From: Phoronis ovalis
Taxonomy: Eukaryota; Phoronida; Phoronidae
Length of the DNA stretch: 18,741 nucleotides
NCBI GenBank assembly: GCA_028565635.1
Contig: JAOXYB010017375.1
Span: 1 to 18,741, forward strand
Reading direction: 5' to 3'
A program made the position numbers and the translations under genes. Below the pieces are notes generated by a model. The model worked only from the letters and a program-made list of their open reading frames with translations. It was not told the DNA's origin and did not search any database. Every line of letters starts with the position of its first letter. Positions within the stretch are counted from its first letter, which is position 1. Below, in pieces: positions 7,592-18,660 of the stretch.

Positions 7592-10500
7592 CTAAGAAGC
7601 TGGAACTTTTCCTCTAGTAGGAAAATAAGCTGATGCTAGAGGTGGTTGCTGCTGAGGTTTTACCGTAGGTCTCGGAACCATAGCAACAAGTTGTTCATTT
7701 GGTTTTTGAATAAGTGCCATCTGGTTGAACTGTAGTGGAGCCTCGTTGCTAGGTACAATTCCTCGTAGTGGAACATTTGCATTCTTTTGTAGATACTTTG
7801 AGTCTAGTGGTGGGTCACTAAATAGAAATTACAGTCAGTATCATCTATATGTGCGTAGCAATAAATATCATTAACAAGTTTGCTTAAAAAATAATTGTTA
7901 CATCATTATAGATATTTATTTTGTATTTAAACAGAGTACAGGTAATAAAATTACATTTTTTGAATTCTGAAACGTCAAACGTTTTCATCAATAGCCTTTG
8001 CACAACAGTTTGTACATAAAAAACAATATTTTTTTAATGGATTATAAACACAGCTTTGTTCTTTAGTGTATGTGCTATGCAGATAATTACATACTTACTT
8101 TTCCTTATTAGCCCTATGACTAGGCATAGGTGTCTCTCCTATGTCATCAATTCCTTTTGGTGTGCTTTTATTGACAGGGATTGGTAAGTTACTACGTTGA
8201 ACCTAGAAGACAGTACAGAGTACATAAAGGTATCATATTTTCATATAATCTCTATTACTTTAAGAACCTAAATTATTCGACCGATATTTTTTTTGGCAAC
8301 AAATATTTATTTTCCTGCCTCTTATTGTGTGATCATATCCTAATTTTCTAATAATTCGAAATACTGGAAATCAGGTATTTGTTGATGATTACTATTAAAA
8401 TATGCTTATTTTTTAAGTAATTGGGTAGACATGTTAGAGTTTAATTTAGTTAACTGTACAACTAAGCAATAAGCTTGCAATCAAAGCTTAAGACTGTTCC
8501 ATTAAAAATTAACAAGGGGAAAATATTGAGTGTCTAGTTGGACTTACTAGGGTGGGGGCAAGGCAAAGTTTTCAGGTCCCCTTTCTCTGATAATTTTTAA
8601 TGGAACAACTCTTATGACATCAGAGCTAATGTCCTCAGTTTCCCATGTCTATCAGAGGTTGAAAGTGCTGGGTACAATGTTGACATATCAATTTTTTGAA
8701 AGTACTTCATAGAGATAGCTGCAACTACCTATAAAGGATATTCCAGGAAAAACGATATGGTAGTTTTATTTCTTTTCTGTGGGTGGTGGTTAGCACTATA
8801 CAGTGAACAATGTAGTTTAAATGTATATATATTAGAGTATGAAAAAAGTGCCATGAATAAGTCATATTTTTTCTGGAACAACTCTTACTATACAGTCCAT
8901 CCAAACTTGTTTTTCATTTTATTTTTTTCTGTACCTGATGTGCTTGATGCCTTTGCTGCAGGGAATCATGCTGTATAGTAGATGGCATCAGGGAAACTGG
9001 TGCATAGCCAGGACTGTTGAAATTGTGCTGCAAAGAAAATCTTGGACTAAATCTTTGGACAAATGCACACATATATATGTAGAAACCGCAACAAAAAAGC
9101 ATGGTGGTACGTGTAAGATGATGATTATGCTTAGAGTTAGATATTACAGTCTGCAATGTGATAGTACTTAAACTAGTCTACATGACATAAAAGCCTCAGA
9201 TTGTGCACTTGAACTGACATTTCTCAAATTATGCATCTTAAATTTAGCAAGGACCATACTTAAAGTAGATACTGTCAAACATTGACATAAACAAAAGTTT
9301 AACATCCACTTACAAGCCCAGCATTTTGTGGTCTATAAGCTACTGATTGTGTTGAAGGCATTTCAAACATTCCGTGTCTTGGCTGTGACAGCTGTGTTTC
9401 ATTGATTTGCCTGTTCAACCAACCGATAACTGAAAACAAATAACAAAGAAGTGACACAGATTTTGTGTGTCTAAACCTCCAAAATTATTCTTGATGTTAG
9501 TGAAAATAATTTCACAGATAAATACCAACCCAACCATATAATTAGAGGAAGCTATACATTAACCGTAAATAATAATTACATACATTTTAGAAATATTACC
9601 TCCAGACCAAAGCCCAGCAACACAAATAATGTTGAAGTCTATATATGACTGAAAGTACAATTTTATTGGAAGGCACCTTACTTGAAACAGATAAATAATT
9701 TCTTACCATTTTCATTTGTCTTGATGAGCTTCCTACTTTCATCTAGTTTTTGTACAGTTGTTTCCAATGATTCACTCAACTTTTTTACCTGTGTAAAAAA
9801 AGGTTTCATAACATTATAATGTTAAAATGAATTATCAGATAATAAAATGGCAGTCTGGTGTATTCAGCACTGGCCAGCTGTTTCTGAATAATTAAAATGT
9901 GCAAAAAGCATATCTCTTTTTGCACATTTCAATTAAAAAATCAATATTGATGTTGATGTAATTATAGAAATTATTTATAATTGAACTGGGCAAAAAGAGA
10001 TAAATTAGTCCAAAACTGAGTATTGCATTCAGCTTCTACTTGCAATCCTGCAAAGCCGTGATCAAAAACATGTGATACATCTTAGCAACCACAGCCCTTT
10101 GAGGTCACAAAACAACTAGGTGATCTCTTTTTGCTATGAATAAATGACTGGTGGGGGCCATGAGAGAAGACAGCAAGATTTCTTATGTGTAATTTAACAT
10201 TAGAAATTCTATACTCATATAAGGTTCATACTTGTATGAGGTTCTAATTTCTGTGAACTTTGTCTTTGTTTACTAGTCCTTACCTCTGCCTCTTTGTTTG
10301 TCAGAGTTTCTTGGCATTTCTCTAAATCAGTCTTCTGTTTTTCTAATTTCTGTTCTTTTTCTGCTAGAAGTTTCTCTTGCTCTGTAGTTATCTGATCTCT
10401 TAGTTTAATCTACATTAAACGTAAAATTATACTAGACGTAGAATAATGTATGAAGTACAACTACAATACGATTTAATTTACCATTGTTGGGTGCATGTTA

Positions 10501-13500
10501 ATTTAATCACTTGTTATGTTTACTTGGCTAGGAAATGCAGGGAAGCAGATATATTGCTTTTCAGGACAAGAATTGCACTGCAAAGGAATGTTAAGTGGAA
10601 TTTGTAATCTCAGCCTTGTTCCACACAATGCTAAATAAGTGCGTCTATGATTGAAAAGAACTATAACTACCTCACCTTGTTATGATAATTTCTGATTTCA
10701 TTTTGAAGTTTCTTTATAATTTCATTGGCTTTAATCAATTCTTCAGACATAGTTTTTATTGAGGCTTCCATCTTAGAAATCTGACACTGTTTTCTTTCCA
10801 GTTCTTCTTCATATTTTCTCTACAAATAAAAGAAATATGGTAATGACTCTTAACATTACAACACTCCTATGAGAAGAAAACAGTATTAAATGTCCAGTAG
10901 ATGTTTCAAAACTAAGTTGGACAATTTCCTCATGAAAAACAGTTGCAAATGGCACCTACGGAAATATGAAAAAATTATTACACATTGTGATAGATAGCAA
11001 TGTTAAATATTTTAAAATCATGCATTATACCAGTTCCTATTTTTCTACTATAAAAAAATGGCAAATAAATTTGCTAATGTATATTCTTCCTTTTGGTAAA
11101 AGTAAAGTTGCCAAATGTTACCTTTTGATCTTGTTCCGAGCCAAGTAAATCTGAACTCCTAGCTAACACCTGTTCCTTATCTCGACACTCCTGTTCTAAT
11201 ACAGCCACTCTTGTGTTCAACTGGTTAATATTTTTTTCCTAGACAACAAACAGTTCATGAAGCTGATATATAAAGACACAAAAAGATAAGAACAACAATT
11301 ACAAATAAAAATAATTATCTTACATAGTACAAAAGCTGGGACAACACATTTTGCCCACAAAAAGTTTCGTAATACTAATGTATATTTGATGTGATTCACT
11401 GAAGCATTTCAAAGTCATATTCATTTTTATTCTAACCTATTATACTCAAGCTCATGCAAAATCAATTAAGTTATATCAATAAAAAGGAATATGTTTTACA
11501 ATATTCCCCACCCAAATAATGTGGATTGATTACTAGTCTATATCAACTTCAACCCCAATAAACACTGCGCATAGCATTTTTCTGTTAAGGCTAAGCTACA
11601 CCCTCATGACTGTTTTAAATATAAATTCGAAAAAAATCCATAAAACACCTTTTGCACACAAGCTAAATATTTTCTGAAACTTGAACATTCATGCTATGTA
11701 TGGATGCATTCAATGCAACACACGAAATTTAGTTAGCATTTAATGATACCTCATAAAAACAATTAGGTACATTCTACAGGGAAACCTGCGTTTTAGAAAA
11801 GTAAATGATCCTCTAATAATTCTTTTTGAGCATGCCAAATTTCAAGAGGATTGAAAGGAACACATTCAAGATACGCTGTACCTTGTACAGAGCCTGGCCA
11901 AGGAATATTCCAATATATGGGGGCATAGCACATTTTAATAGTTGTGTTATGCACATTTTATGCATAAAAAGTTATAAAATATAATTATACTGAAACATAA
12001 ATAAAATATGAAATTAGACGGAAAACACAAACAGCTACTGACTGGATGTTCCAAACGCTACACGATTGTTCTTGTTTCTATACCAGTACCTTTAAGTTGC
12101 TTTAATAAACTCTTAATAGGAGAAAATGGTAATTGCAAGTGGCAAGTGTGATGATGTCATGATTTTCAATTTTTGGATGATGGGGGAAAAAGCTAAACAA
12201 ATGTTTTTTTAAAAGGAAAGGTAAGTGTTATATATATTAAATTAAAGATTGTATGCTGTGGCACGATCTAATGAAAAAATGCAAATTTTCCGATAAAAGT
12301 CATGAATATTATTGACAGGAAAGAAATCCACTAAAAATCAGTTTTTCTAAAAGTTTACCATATACCCTTTCCAAAGGTGTATAACATGCCATGATAGAGC
12401 ATGAAATTTCTTATGCTTTTAAATTCTTTTCAACCCCTCAAAAATCCTTGAAAATGCTATGAGTATAATGGTTTAATCTCACTGATAATTTTTTCTTTGG
12501 TTAAGCTTTTTGCATATCCACTACTAAATTTCAAGTAAATTCTTAAGTTTTGGAGTGAGAGAGTTACATGGCAAGAATAATTATACAATTCAATGACTTT
12601 CATACCTTTTCATGATATTCTCTGTCAAGAGAGGCATTATCTTTTCGCAGTGATTGAATTTCTTGTTTGGCATGATGGTGATCTTCTTCTAATCCACTTA
12701 AACGAGATTTCAGCTCTCGTATTGTCGAGTCAGATTTGTATTTTTTGTCCGTCAGTTCCTAACAAAACAATAACTTACTTACAAGGATGCATTGCACAAT
12801 ACTAACCACAGCGACTTTAGAAACAGGTACAGTGTACTGAACTATCACCTAAAACTTGGGATGGGGAGTATCAAAATTCGATACAAACTCCTATGCTATC
12901 TAATTCTCGATCAGTAACTCCTTAACAAGTTCACATTACGAATCCTAAAATTTATTATAAATTAACTGTTAAAATATCAGTATTTGTACAGAACAGTTTG
13001 TTTTAACAAACCTTGTTTGCTGCTTCTAATTCGTATACGTGGCCTTCCAACTGTTTGACAATTTTTACATGAGCTTGTTCTAAATCTTTTCTTTCACGTT
13101 CAGATCTTTGCTGGTAATTTCCTTGTGTCTGAAAAAATATGGATTTGCTAATATTTCATTTTAATAAGAACTGCAAGAAAAAATATAACTACATGTAGTA
13201 TCACAAGAAATTTCCATACTTCCACTAGAAAACTTTAATGTCAGCCCTTAATTACTAATTGTATAATTTAACATCTACATGCAATTATATTTTCTATTAA
13301 AACCATGTAACATCACAGGAATATAACAAGAGCTATGTTTAATTTAGCTGTCTGATGTGAGATATGACATAGTTCTGGGTGTAAAAATACAGTTAGCATT
13401 GCAAACTACTAGATTTTTAATCCAACTTAAGAAGTTATAATAAACGCTGCAGAAGAAATTATGTGGTCTACGTCTGCCATTGTTTTTTTACATACTATAA

Positions 13501-16500
13501 TTACCTGAATAACCTTTTCTTTTTCTGATGTTAGCTCTTGAGAATGTTTTGCCATCAGATCGTTTGTTCTAGCAGTCCATTCTGATCTGATGTTATCCAG
13601 TTCTATAGTTCTCGATGAAAGTGCCTGAAATATTTAAGACTCTTAAGCTAAAGTATAAGACATTCTTCTTGTAATCAAATGTATGATATGGTGAATACAA
13701 AGTGTTTCAACAAAGCAAATGCTATAGGTAAAGTCACAAATAAATAAAGCTCAAGAAAAAAACTTTATATTTAATAATAAAGTTAGTTCAGAAATGAAAT
13801 TCTCTGAGTCAAGTACTAAATGTAGGTGATGACATGTACATGTGAGGCCTTACTTCTTGAGTTTGTCTTAGTCTCTGAGTTAAATCTGCTTCTGTGTTTT
13901 CCAGTGTCTTTTGTAGTGAACCATTTAGGTCCTGAAATAGAATCAAGAGAAATATCATAGCACAATGAAAAAAAAACTAGAAATCTAAAAAAGAACCCTT
14001 TATATTAATATAAAGAGACAGGATGACGGAAGTGGAATAGAGGACATTGTAAAAATCAATATTCGATTGTAATCGACTGAAATAGCCTGAATTCTTACTT
14101 TCTTTCTATACATAAACTAATTAACTAAGCAGGTGATGATTAATTTGTCAAATTCACAGTTATTTAGCAATCATTTTCAAAGTGAGATATTTTGTTGTCA
14201 CTGTATTGATTTTAAGCCCCAATTAAGCACTACCACACCTTTAGTTTTTTTAGGCAGTCTGCAAGATACTTTTTAATATCTCCATCTGAGCCTGGTGAAA
14301 ATTTTAATGCCAAATGAGTTAGATGTTTAAATGGATTTGTCTCAATCACATTGAGAGTTGCAACTGCTCGATCACTTGTTAAGTTTCCTGTGCTGACAAA
14401 ATGTAGAACAAATCTGAAAAGAAGTAAATAAATATTTGATAACACTCATATTGTACTTCACACAAACCTATAGGTGTTTTCTATATAAAGAAGTTAGTAC
14501 ACACGTCAACTTAAGATGAGTACAGTGTAATACGCAAGTAAATATGGTTATTCAGACATTATGAATCAGGGACCATTTAAAGACTGATAAGATGGAAAGT
14601 TATGGTTGTTTTCCCAACAGTTTTACTTTCTGGTAAATCTAATTGTATGCACAGTATAATGGTTACTATGTATCTTTGTAACCACGACAGCCAAAAGGAG
14701 TATTCTTCTAAACTGGCAGTAATATCACATGGCAGGGGTATTTGAACATCAAAACCAAGCATATTTAGAACAATAGATAGACTCTTTGCATGCACATGGA
14801 GAATTGGGTTCATTTCGCTATGCCAACTAGTGCACACATATAATTTGTTGAACATGTAAATTTACAGAAGCACCCATTATCTAGAAACATTTTTATAACA
14901 AACTACTTACTTTGGTATTTCTTTGTTTTCTTCCTGCAAGCAAAGTTTTAATAAATCAATAAATCTTTGTGGAAATGCTCCAAAATCAACCAGCAAACCT
15001 TGCTGTGACTTTAAGCTAAAAGAAAACATTCCTTTCATTAAATTTATATGTAAAAATATGATACCCAAAATACAAATAGCTATATTTAAATGATTGGCAA
15101 ACACTTTGCATATAATATTAACATTGATTTTGTTATCACTCGAAGCCTAATTAATAAACTTTAACTTAGTTATAAGACATTTCCCTAATTTAACTTTTTA
15201 AAGATTTTATTTGACTTTATTCCCCTGTACTAATTTGCAAAACATATGTGGCTTTTTTCAGTGTAATACATTTTTTAAATAGTTTCAACACTGTAACGGT
15301 GAAAAGGGTTTTGATACATTTGACAGTAGCATAAATGATACGAAAAAAAAATGAAATATACCTCTGGAAGTCTTCTTCATCAATTCTCAGAGTAAAAAGA
15401 AAAAACAAGTCTGCATCATCGGTCAACCTTACTATCAGCTCCTGGGAAACAAAAGTATAAAAATTACTGTTTTCTATTTATTGTGAAAAGGAGTCAGGAT
15501 TTTGTGACACAACTATAGTTCTTTTTATAAATGCCAATATACTGGTCAGAATTATTGTTTTTCCATCTTTCAATCAAAATTCATCACATCATTTAAGCAG
15601 CCATTTAAGTAGCAACACAACATACTAATATTTGCATATGGCATAAGGACACAGTTAAACGCAGCCACACTGCAGGCACATCATAGTCTGGTCGACCTGG
15701 ATGTCGTCCTGTAACTTATTCACCAAATTATCTTTTTTCCTCTTTTGTGCTGGTACTTTTGGTTGTTTTTATTTAAAGGCATTCTATGAGAGAAAAACGG
15801 GTACAACTTAAGTTTCTTAAAGTTTGAACAGAATGCAGCATATGGCTGGTTAACTAATATTTATACTGGATTTTTAATCTAAGATATCTCCGTCTTCAGC
15901 GATGAAAAAGAAGCTATAGCTTTTGGGTAGTTTCTGCCAAGGACTGGAATGCGATTGTAGTATGTGTTTATTGATTTCGATTGTAGTATTGTGTTTCTTG
16001 ATTTTCGGTGACAATACTTTCGGTGCATGTTTCCTAGCACTTTCCCAGGTCCTGCTTTATAAATATATTATTAATAATGTAAATAGCTTAATACCTTCTT
16101 ATGAAGTGGACTTGTGACTGTGTGAAGCTCAATTGTTAGTTGAATTTGTGATTTCCTGAAAATGGAGAAAATGATGAAAAAAGTGAAGTTGAAGTACACT
16201 CTGTTTTTAATATAATTTAAAAATATATAGCTTACCAATTATTTTCACAAGACACTTTTTTCATTTTTTAAAAAGATAAATACTCATAAGTTTGAATTGG
16301 GATTGGAAAAACACAAAGTATCGTTACTTGCCATTAAAATGCCTTACTAGAATCTTTCACCATAGCCATGTACATTTTGTACCAAGATTTTCAAGTTGTT
16401 GGCAATTCAGTCACAATTACCAAGGTATTTACTAGCTTGTCAATTTTTTTTGTAACTCATTAAAATGAGGAATTTCATGACAATCATAAAAATAAGTGCC

Positions 16501-16724
16501 ACCTTGTAATTGCTGAGTGCAGTATATCTGATGTGGGCTACAATTCCTAAGGCAATATTGCTCTAGACCATAACAAAATGTAAGACGATTATTTTGATAA
16601 TTGATGAAAGATTATGGGAGCTCTTCATCTCTAAAGAAAACAGTTTTTACCTTTCATCTCTATCAGCAGTCTTTAACTGCACCATTAGGTTTTCTGAAAA
16701 TAATATTTCTACTGATCCTGTCAT
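7592..16724 (-). CDS. SASS6: Spindle assembly abnormal protein 6 homolog (SAS-6), complete, 17 coding exons
   Basis: SAS-6 is the central scaffold of the centriole cartwheel. Its head domains pair into ninefold rings and its coiled coils form the spokes. Coding exons (high to low): 16724-16651, 16155-16095, 15441-15362, 15015-14911, 14413-14239, 13931-13854, 13624-13505, 13128-13012, 12758-12606, 11238-11122, 10819-10676, 10409-10284, 9788-9707, 9429-9314, 9027-8935, 8202-8099, 7817-7592. Every junction is GT-AG, and the total of 1971 bases gives 656 residues, as in human (657). Residues 1-165 form the PISA head: [12 protein letters not shown] (about 49-60), [20 protein letters not shown], then [17 protein letters not shown]135 in this last block aligns with the Phe required for head-to-head contacts (F131 in zebrafish). 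Residues 166 to about 485 are Lys/Glu-rich coiled coil, including [19 protein letters not shown] and [16 protein letters not shown], ending at [11 protein letters not shown]. The tail (about 490-656) is Gln/Pro-rich and disordered, with the conserved LDSKYLQK...VPLRGI (586-602) and a SAYFP motif near the C-terminus. The start at 16724 has A at -3 and begins the family's N-terminal strand ([10 protein letters not shown]). The gene is intact. Confidence 0.96.
8203..8934 (-). other. Intron 15 of SASS6
   Basis: Donor CAG|GTACAG, acceptor CTTCTAG. It holds the small foldback element at 8495-8607. A 14-base word, tggaacaactctta, at the element's right end (8601-8614) recurs at 8874-8887. The rest is AT-rich and unremarkable. 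Confidence 0.75.
8495..8607. mobile_element. Short foldback element (113 bp, MITE-like)
   Basis: The ends are a perfect 17-base inverted repeat, tgttccattaaaaatta and its complement. Just inside, aagggg faces cccctt, giving an imperfect extension. The interior is less AT-rich (actagggtgggggcaaggc). It has no coding capacity. Flanks do not show a convincing target duplication. Its size and terminal symmetry fit a non-autonomous DNA transposon or foldback repeat. Confidence 0.55.
9789..10283 (-). other. Intron 12 of SASS6
   Basis: Donor GAG|GTAAGG, acceptor TTACACAG. It contains the hairpin at 9889-9935 and further copies of the ctctttttgc word on both strands up to about 10136. No coding sequence is seen. 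Confidence 0.75.
9889..9935. repeat. Near-perfect hairpin, 20-bp stem and 7-base loop
   Basis: taattaaaatgtgcaaaaag pairs with ctttttgcacatttcaatta around the loop catatct, with one mismatch. It lies in intron 12 of SASS6. The inner word tatctctttttgc (9911-9923) also has a perfect inverted copy near 9992-10004 and a similar direct copy near 10123-10136, so this is part of a larger, eroded foldback repeat. The stem is shorter than a typical microRNA precursor. Confidence 0.6.
11239..12605 (-). other. Intron 9 of SASS6 (longest, 1367 bases)
   Basis: Donor AAG|GTATGA, acceptor TTGTCTAG. It is AT-rich; segments near 11820-11860 and 12520-12560 share the loose word aaatttcaag and may be old repeat remnants. 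I see no ORF, RNA gene or clear inverted repeat. Confidence 0.7.
12759..13504 (-). other. Introns 8 and 7 of SASS6 around exon 8
   Basis: Intron 8 (12759-13011) and intron 7 (13129-13504) flank exon 8 (13012-13128). Both are AT-rich with clean GT-AG ends, and I see nothing else in them. Confidence 0.7.
14414..14910 (-). other. Intron 4 of SASS6
   Basis: Donor CCAAA|GTAAGT, acceptor TTCTTTTCAG. A 92-codon ORF (14577-14855, - strand) lies wholly inside it. It has no splice continuity with the flanking exons and no recognisable motif, so I treat it as chance. Confidence 0.75.
15442..16094 (-). other. Intron 2 of SASS6
   Basis: Donor AAG|GTATTA, acceptor TTTCCCAG. It includes a small tandem duplication of about 26 bases (15952-15977 and 15978-16004, unit cgattgtagtat(t)gtgttt). 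Nothing else is recognised. Confidence 0.75.
15952..16004. repeat. Two-copy tandem repeat, unit about 26 bp
   Basis: cgattgtagtatgtgtttat and its downstream ttgattt are repeated directly as cgattgtagtattgtgtttc and ttgattt, with one inserted T and one substitution. This is a recent small duplication inside SASS6 intron 2. Confidence 0.7.
16156..16650 (-). other. Intron 1 of SASS6
   Basis: Donor AAAG|GTAAAA, acceptor CATTTTCAG. It separates the 24-codon first coding exon from exon 2 with a phase-2 break in an Arg codon. It is AT-rich with no further content seen. Confidence 0.75.
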
Positions 16725-16741
16725 GCTTGAGTGTTTTTCAT
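16721..16741 (-). promoter_or_regulatory. Seven-codon upstream ORF overlapping the SASS6 start
   Basis: An ATG at 16741 opens a six-residue ORF in another frame. Its TGA stop shares bases with the SASS6 ATG (an ATGA overlap at 16724-16721). The upstream ATG has a weaker context (C at -3). This could allow termination-reinitiation or damp translation. An acceptor-like ttatttttag just upstream (AG at 16769-16768) suggests the 5' UTR is itself spliced and that these bases are in the mature leader. Confidence 0.4.
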
Positions 16742-17014
16742 TGGTCTGTTTTTTTTCAAAATATAATCTAAAAATAAGAAATTGTTATAAAGCAGTGAAT
16801 GGCACTCTTAAGTTACATGTTTTGTTATTTACATTCAACCTCTTGTAGAGAGAAAACCTATCGATCTAATAACAGTGAAATAATTTGCTGTAAATCATGG
16901 TAGCTGAATCTGACAGATCAGGCAATTTATGTTTCCAGGGGTTCAATTTACATTTCAAGAGGCTTTAAATGTACATTTCCAGAGGGGACATTTCCTCTTT
17001 TTCGATTACAGAGG

Positions 17015-17760
17015 GTATCTTAAGGGGCTTAGTACCAGCATTTACTGAAACGAGACGGACCATTAGGAGGGGTAACAAGTTTGGATTTGATCAAGCCTTT
17101 CAAGTATAAAATAGCGCTGATATTATTCCAAATAATAGGTCCAATACTGGACGTATTGATCCTAACACTTTACTTTCTTATTCAAAAACTATCGTCAAAT
17201 TAATAAAAACGATGAAATTTCTCATACAGCAATGCTGCGATGGTCTTAGTTTGTTACTATCAATGGAAAATATATAATTATTTCTTGTAGCAGAACATTT
17301 GTTGAATTTAAACCAATTTTAACTCAATAAATTCAAAGCGAAGGCAATGGCATCTCCCAGGCGTCTACATTGATTTTTAACCATCTCACTTGTTTACATG
17401 TGTAGATTTGTGTAGCTTTGTACAAATCTAGATGTGTAAACAAATCTAACTTGCTTACATGTGTAGATGTGTACTTTCTTAACTTGATAATAACGAACTA
17501 AAACCATAATAGTATTGATGTATCAACAATTTCATCATACAGTGAAGTTTTTATTAAATTCAAAAGATGATAGTTTTTGAATAGGACAGTGTTAGGACCA
17601 ATATGTCAGATATTGGGCCTGTTATTAGGCCTAATGTCAGCACTATGTTATACTTGAATGACTTGGTCAAATCCAAAACTTTTTGTATCTCTCCTGTCCT
17701 GATGGTCTATCTCATTTCAGTAAATGTGCGCAGCTTCTAAGATCCTCCTGTAGAAGATAC
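17015..17760. mobile_element. Foldback / MITE-like element with long terminal inverted repeats (about 0.75 kb)
   Basis: The left arm (about 17015-17220) and right arm (about 17528-17760) are diverged inverted copies. Matching words, read inwards from each end, are gtatctt, catttactgaaa, tttggatttga(t/c)caag, ttcaagtataa, atag(c/t)gctga, cctaacact, attcaaaaactatc, aataaaaac and atgaaatt. The loop (17221-17527) contains a smaller hairpin (17392-17441, gtttacat...atgtgtaaac) and a direct repeat of ttacatgtgtagat. There is no ORF, so the element is non-autonomous. No clear target-site duplication is seen, which together with the arm divergence points to an old insertion. It sits upstream of SASS6. 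Confidence 0.75.
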
Positions 17761-18144
17761 AATTTCAATTGCTGGCATGTGCAGTGATGCACATGCAAGT
17801 ACATGAACTCATTATTTTTAATACTAACACTGTTCTCATGTCACGAACTGTACACGAAAGTGAAATTTACTACTATAATCTATCTACTAGTATTCACAAT
17901 ATGAAAACTTTAAATTTAACTAGTCTTTAATTAGTTTAATAAGTTGAATGTCAGTTCGTGTCATAAATTATAATTTTCATCTTTAATTGTCTTACTTTCA
18001 ACGAATGCTGGTAACCTCTATTAACGTGTACAGTTTTTAAGTATCGTCAGTTACTTTGGACATCGACTTCAAGCCTATAAATGTCTAAAGAAAATATAGT
18101 ATTGCTTTATTTCTTCAAACTTGGCGCTCAACTTTCAACTTCCT
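17761..18144. repeat. Nested inverted repeats upstream of SASS6
   Basis: The segment 17838-17856 (atgtcacgaactgtacacg) pairs in inverted orientation with two later segments: its first part with 17953-17964 (one mismatch) and its second part with 18025-18035 (perfect, 11 bases). A GTAAG donor-like site on the - strand with exon edge 17996 leaves room for a non-coding 5' exon of SASS6 here, but this is a guess. Confidence 0.4.
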
Positions 18145-18184
18145 GTGTCATACGTTTTCAACAAAATATGATGACGTATGACAC
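18145..18184. promoter_or_regulatory. 11-bp perfect palindrome with CRE-like core
   Basis: gtgtcatacgt (18145-18155) is mirrored exactly by acgtatgacac (18174-18184) across an 18-base spacer. Each arm carries a TGACGTA/ACGTATGA-like core resembling CREB/ATF-type sites. It lies just upstream of a possible + strand first exon and on the promoter side of SASS6, so it could be a shared control element; it could also be part of an old inverted repeat. Confidence 0.4.
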
Positions 18185-18254
18185 GATTTGTGCTTCTCTC
18201 GTGTTAGGAGGTAAAGTAACATGAAATTGCAGAACTGGGCAAGGATTGGATAAG
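18185..18254 (+). other. Possible first exon of a divergent + strand gene
   Basis: The sequence aggattggataag ends at 18254 in a consensus donor, AAG|GTAAGC. An upstream ATG opens only MKLQNWARIG before TAA, so if the exon is real it is mostly leader. No downstream exon falls inside the window, so this is a weak call. The exon start is not defined. Confidence 0.25.
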
Positions 18255-18660
18255 GTAAGCAAAAAGAATTATTTATACTGCTAATGTGCATATATTCGAA
18301 TTATGATAAGTACTTCATTTAGTTGAAGTATGTTTTTCCCATGATTGTTTAACTGCATTCGACAAAAATACGTATCCAACTCTGAAATTTGAGTGTGAAA
18401 GTAGGCATGGTTTTCCTTAAATTGCGATTAAAATTAAAAATGAAAGTGTTGAGCTGGTGTAGAGCCAGTGGAAAATTTACCCGGGAAACATATACATATA
18501 CATCTGATACATGTGTACTTTTCAAAAGATTAGTTTATCGCTAAAATGAAAGCGACTCTCGAATAAATACCTATATATATGCGAAAGTGAATTTCGTGCA
18601 ATAATGCTAGACGGAGATCTAGTCCTGGCTACATAACCCTACTAATAGTTTATATACTGT

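Noticed and set aside
8938-9171. Overlapping ORFs on both strands near SASS6 exon 15
   Set aside because: Only 8935-9027 on the - strand joins in frame with exons 14 and 16; the extensions read through its acceptor.
9889-9935. MicroRNA precursor
   Set aside because: The stem is only about 20 bp with a tight loop and related words are scattered nearby, which fits a foldback repeat better.
10966-11399. Short ORFs on both strands around SASS6 exon 10
   Set aside because: They are shadows of exon 10 or AT-rich intron sequence; none has a motif.
14577-14855. 92-codon ORF on the - strand
   Set aside because: It lies entirely within SASS6 intron 4, whose flanking exons join perfectly without it, and it has no recognised motif or splice sites.
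15923-16117. 64-codon + strand ORF with hydrophobic segments
   Set aside because: It overlaps SASS6 exon 2 on the other strand and runs through a small tandem repeat; its hydrophobicity reflects T-rich sequence.
16594-16848. 84-codon + strand ORF
   Set aside because: It is the antisense shadow of SASS6 exon 1, which is confirmed by family similarity and splicing on the - strand.
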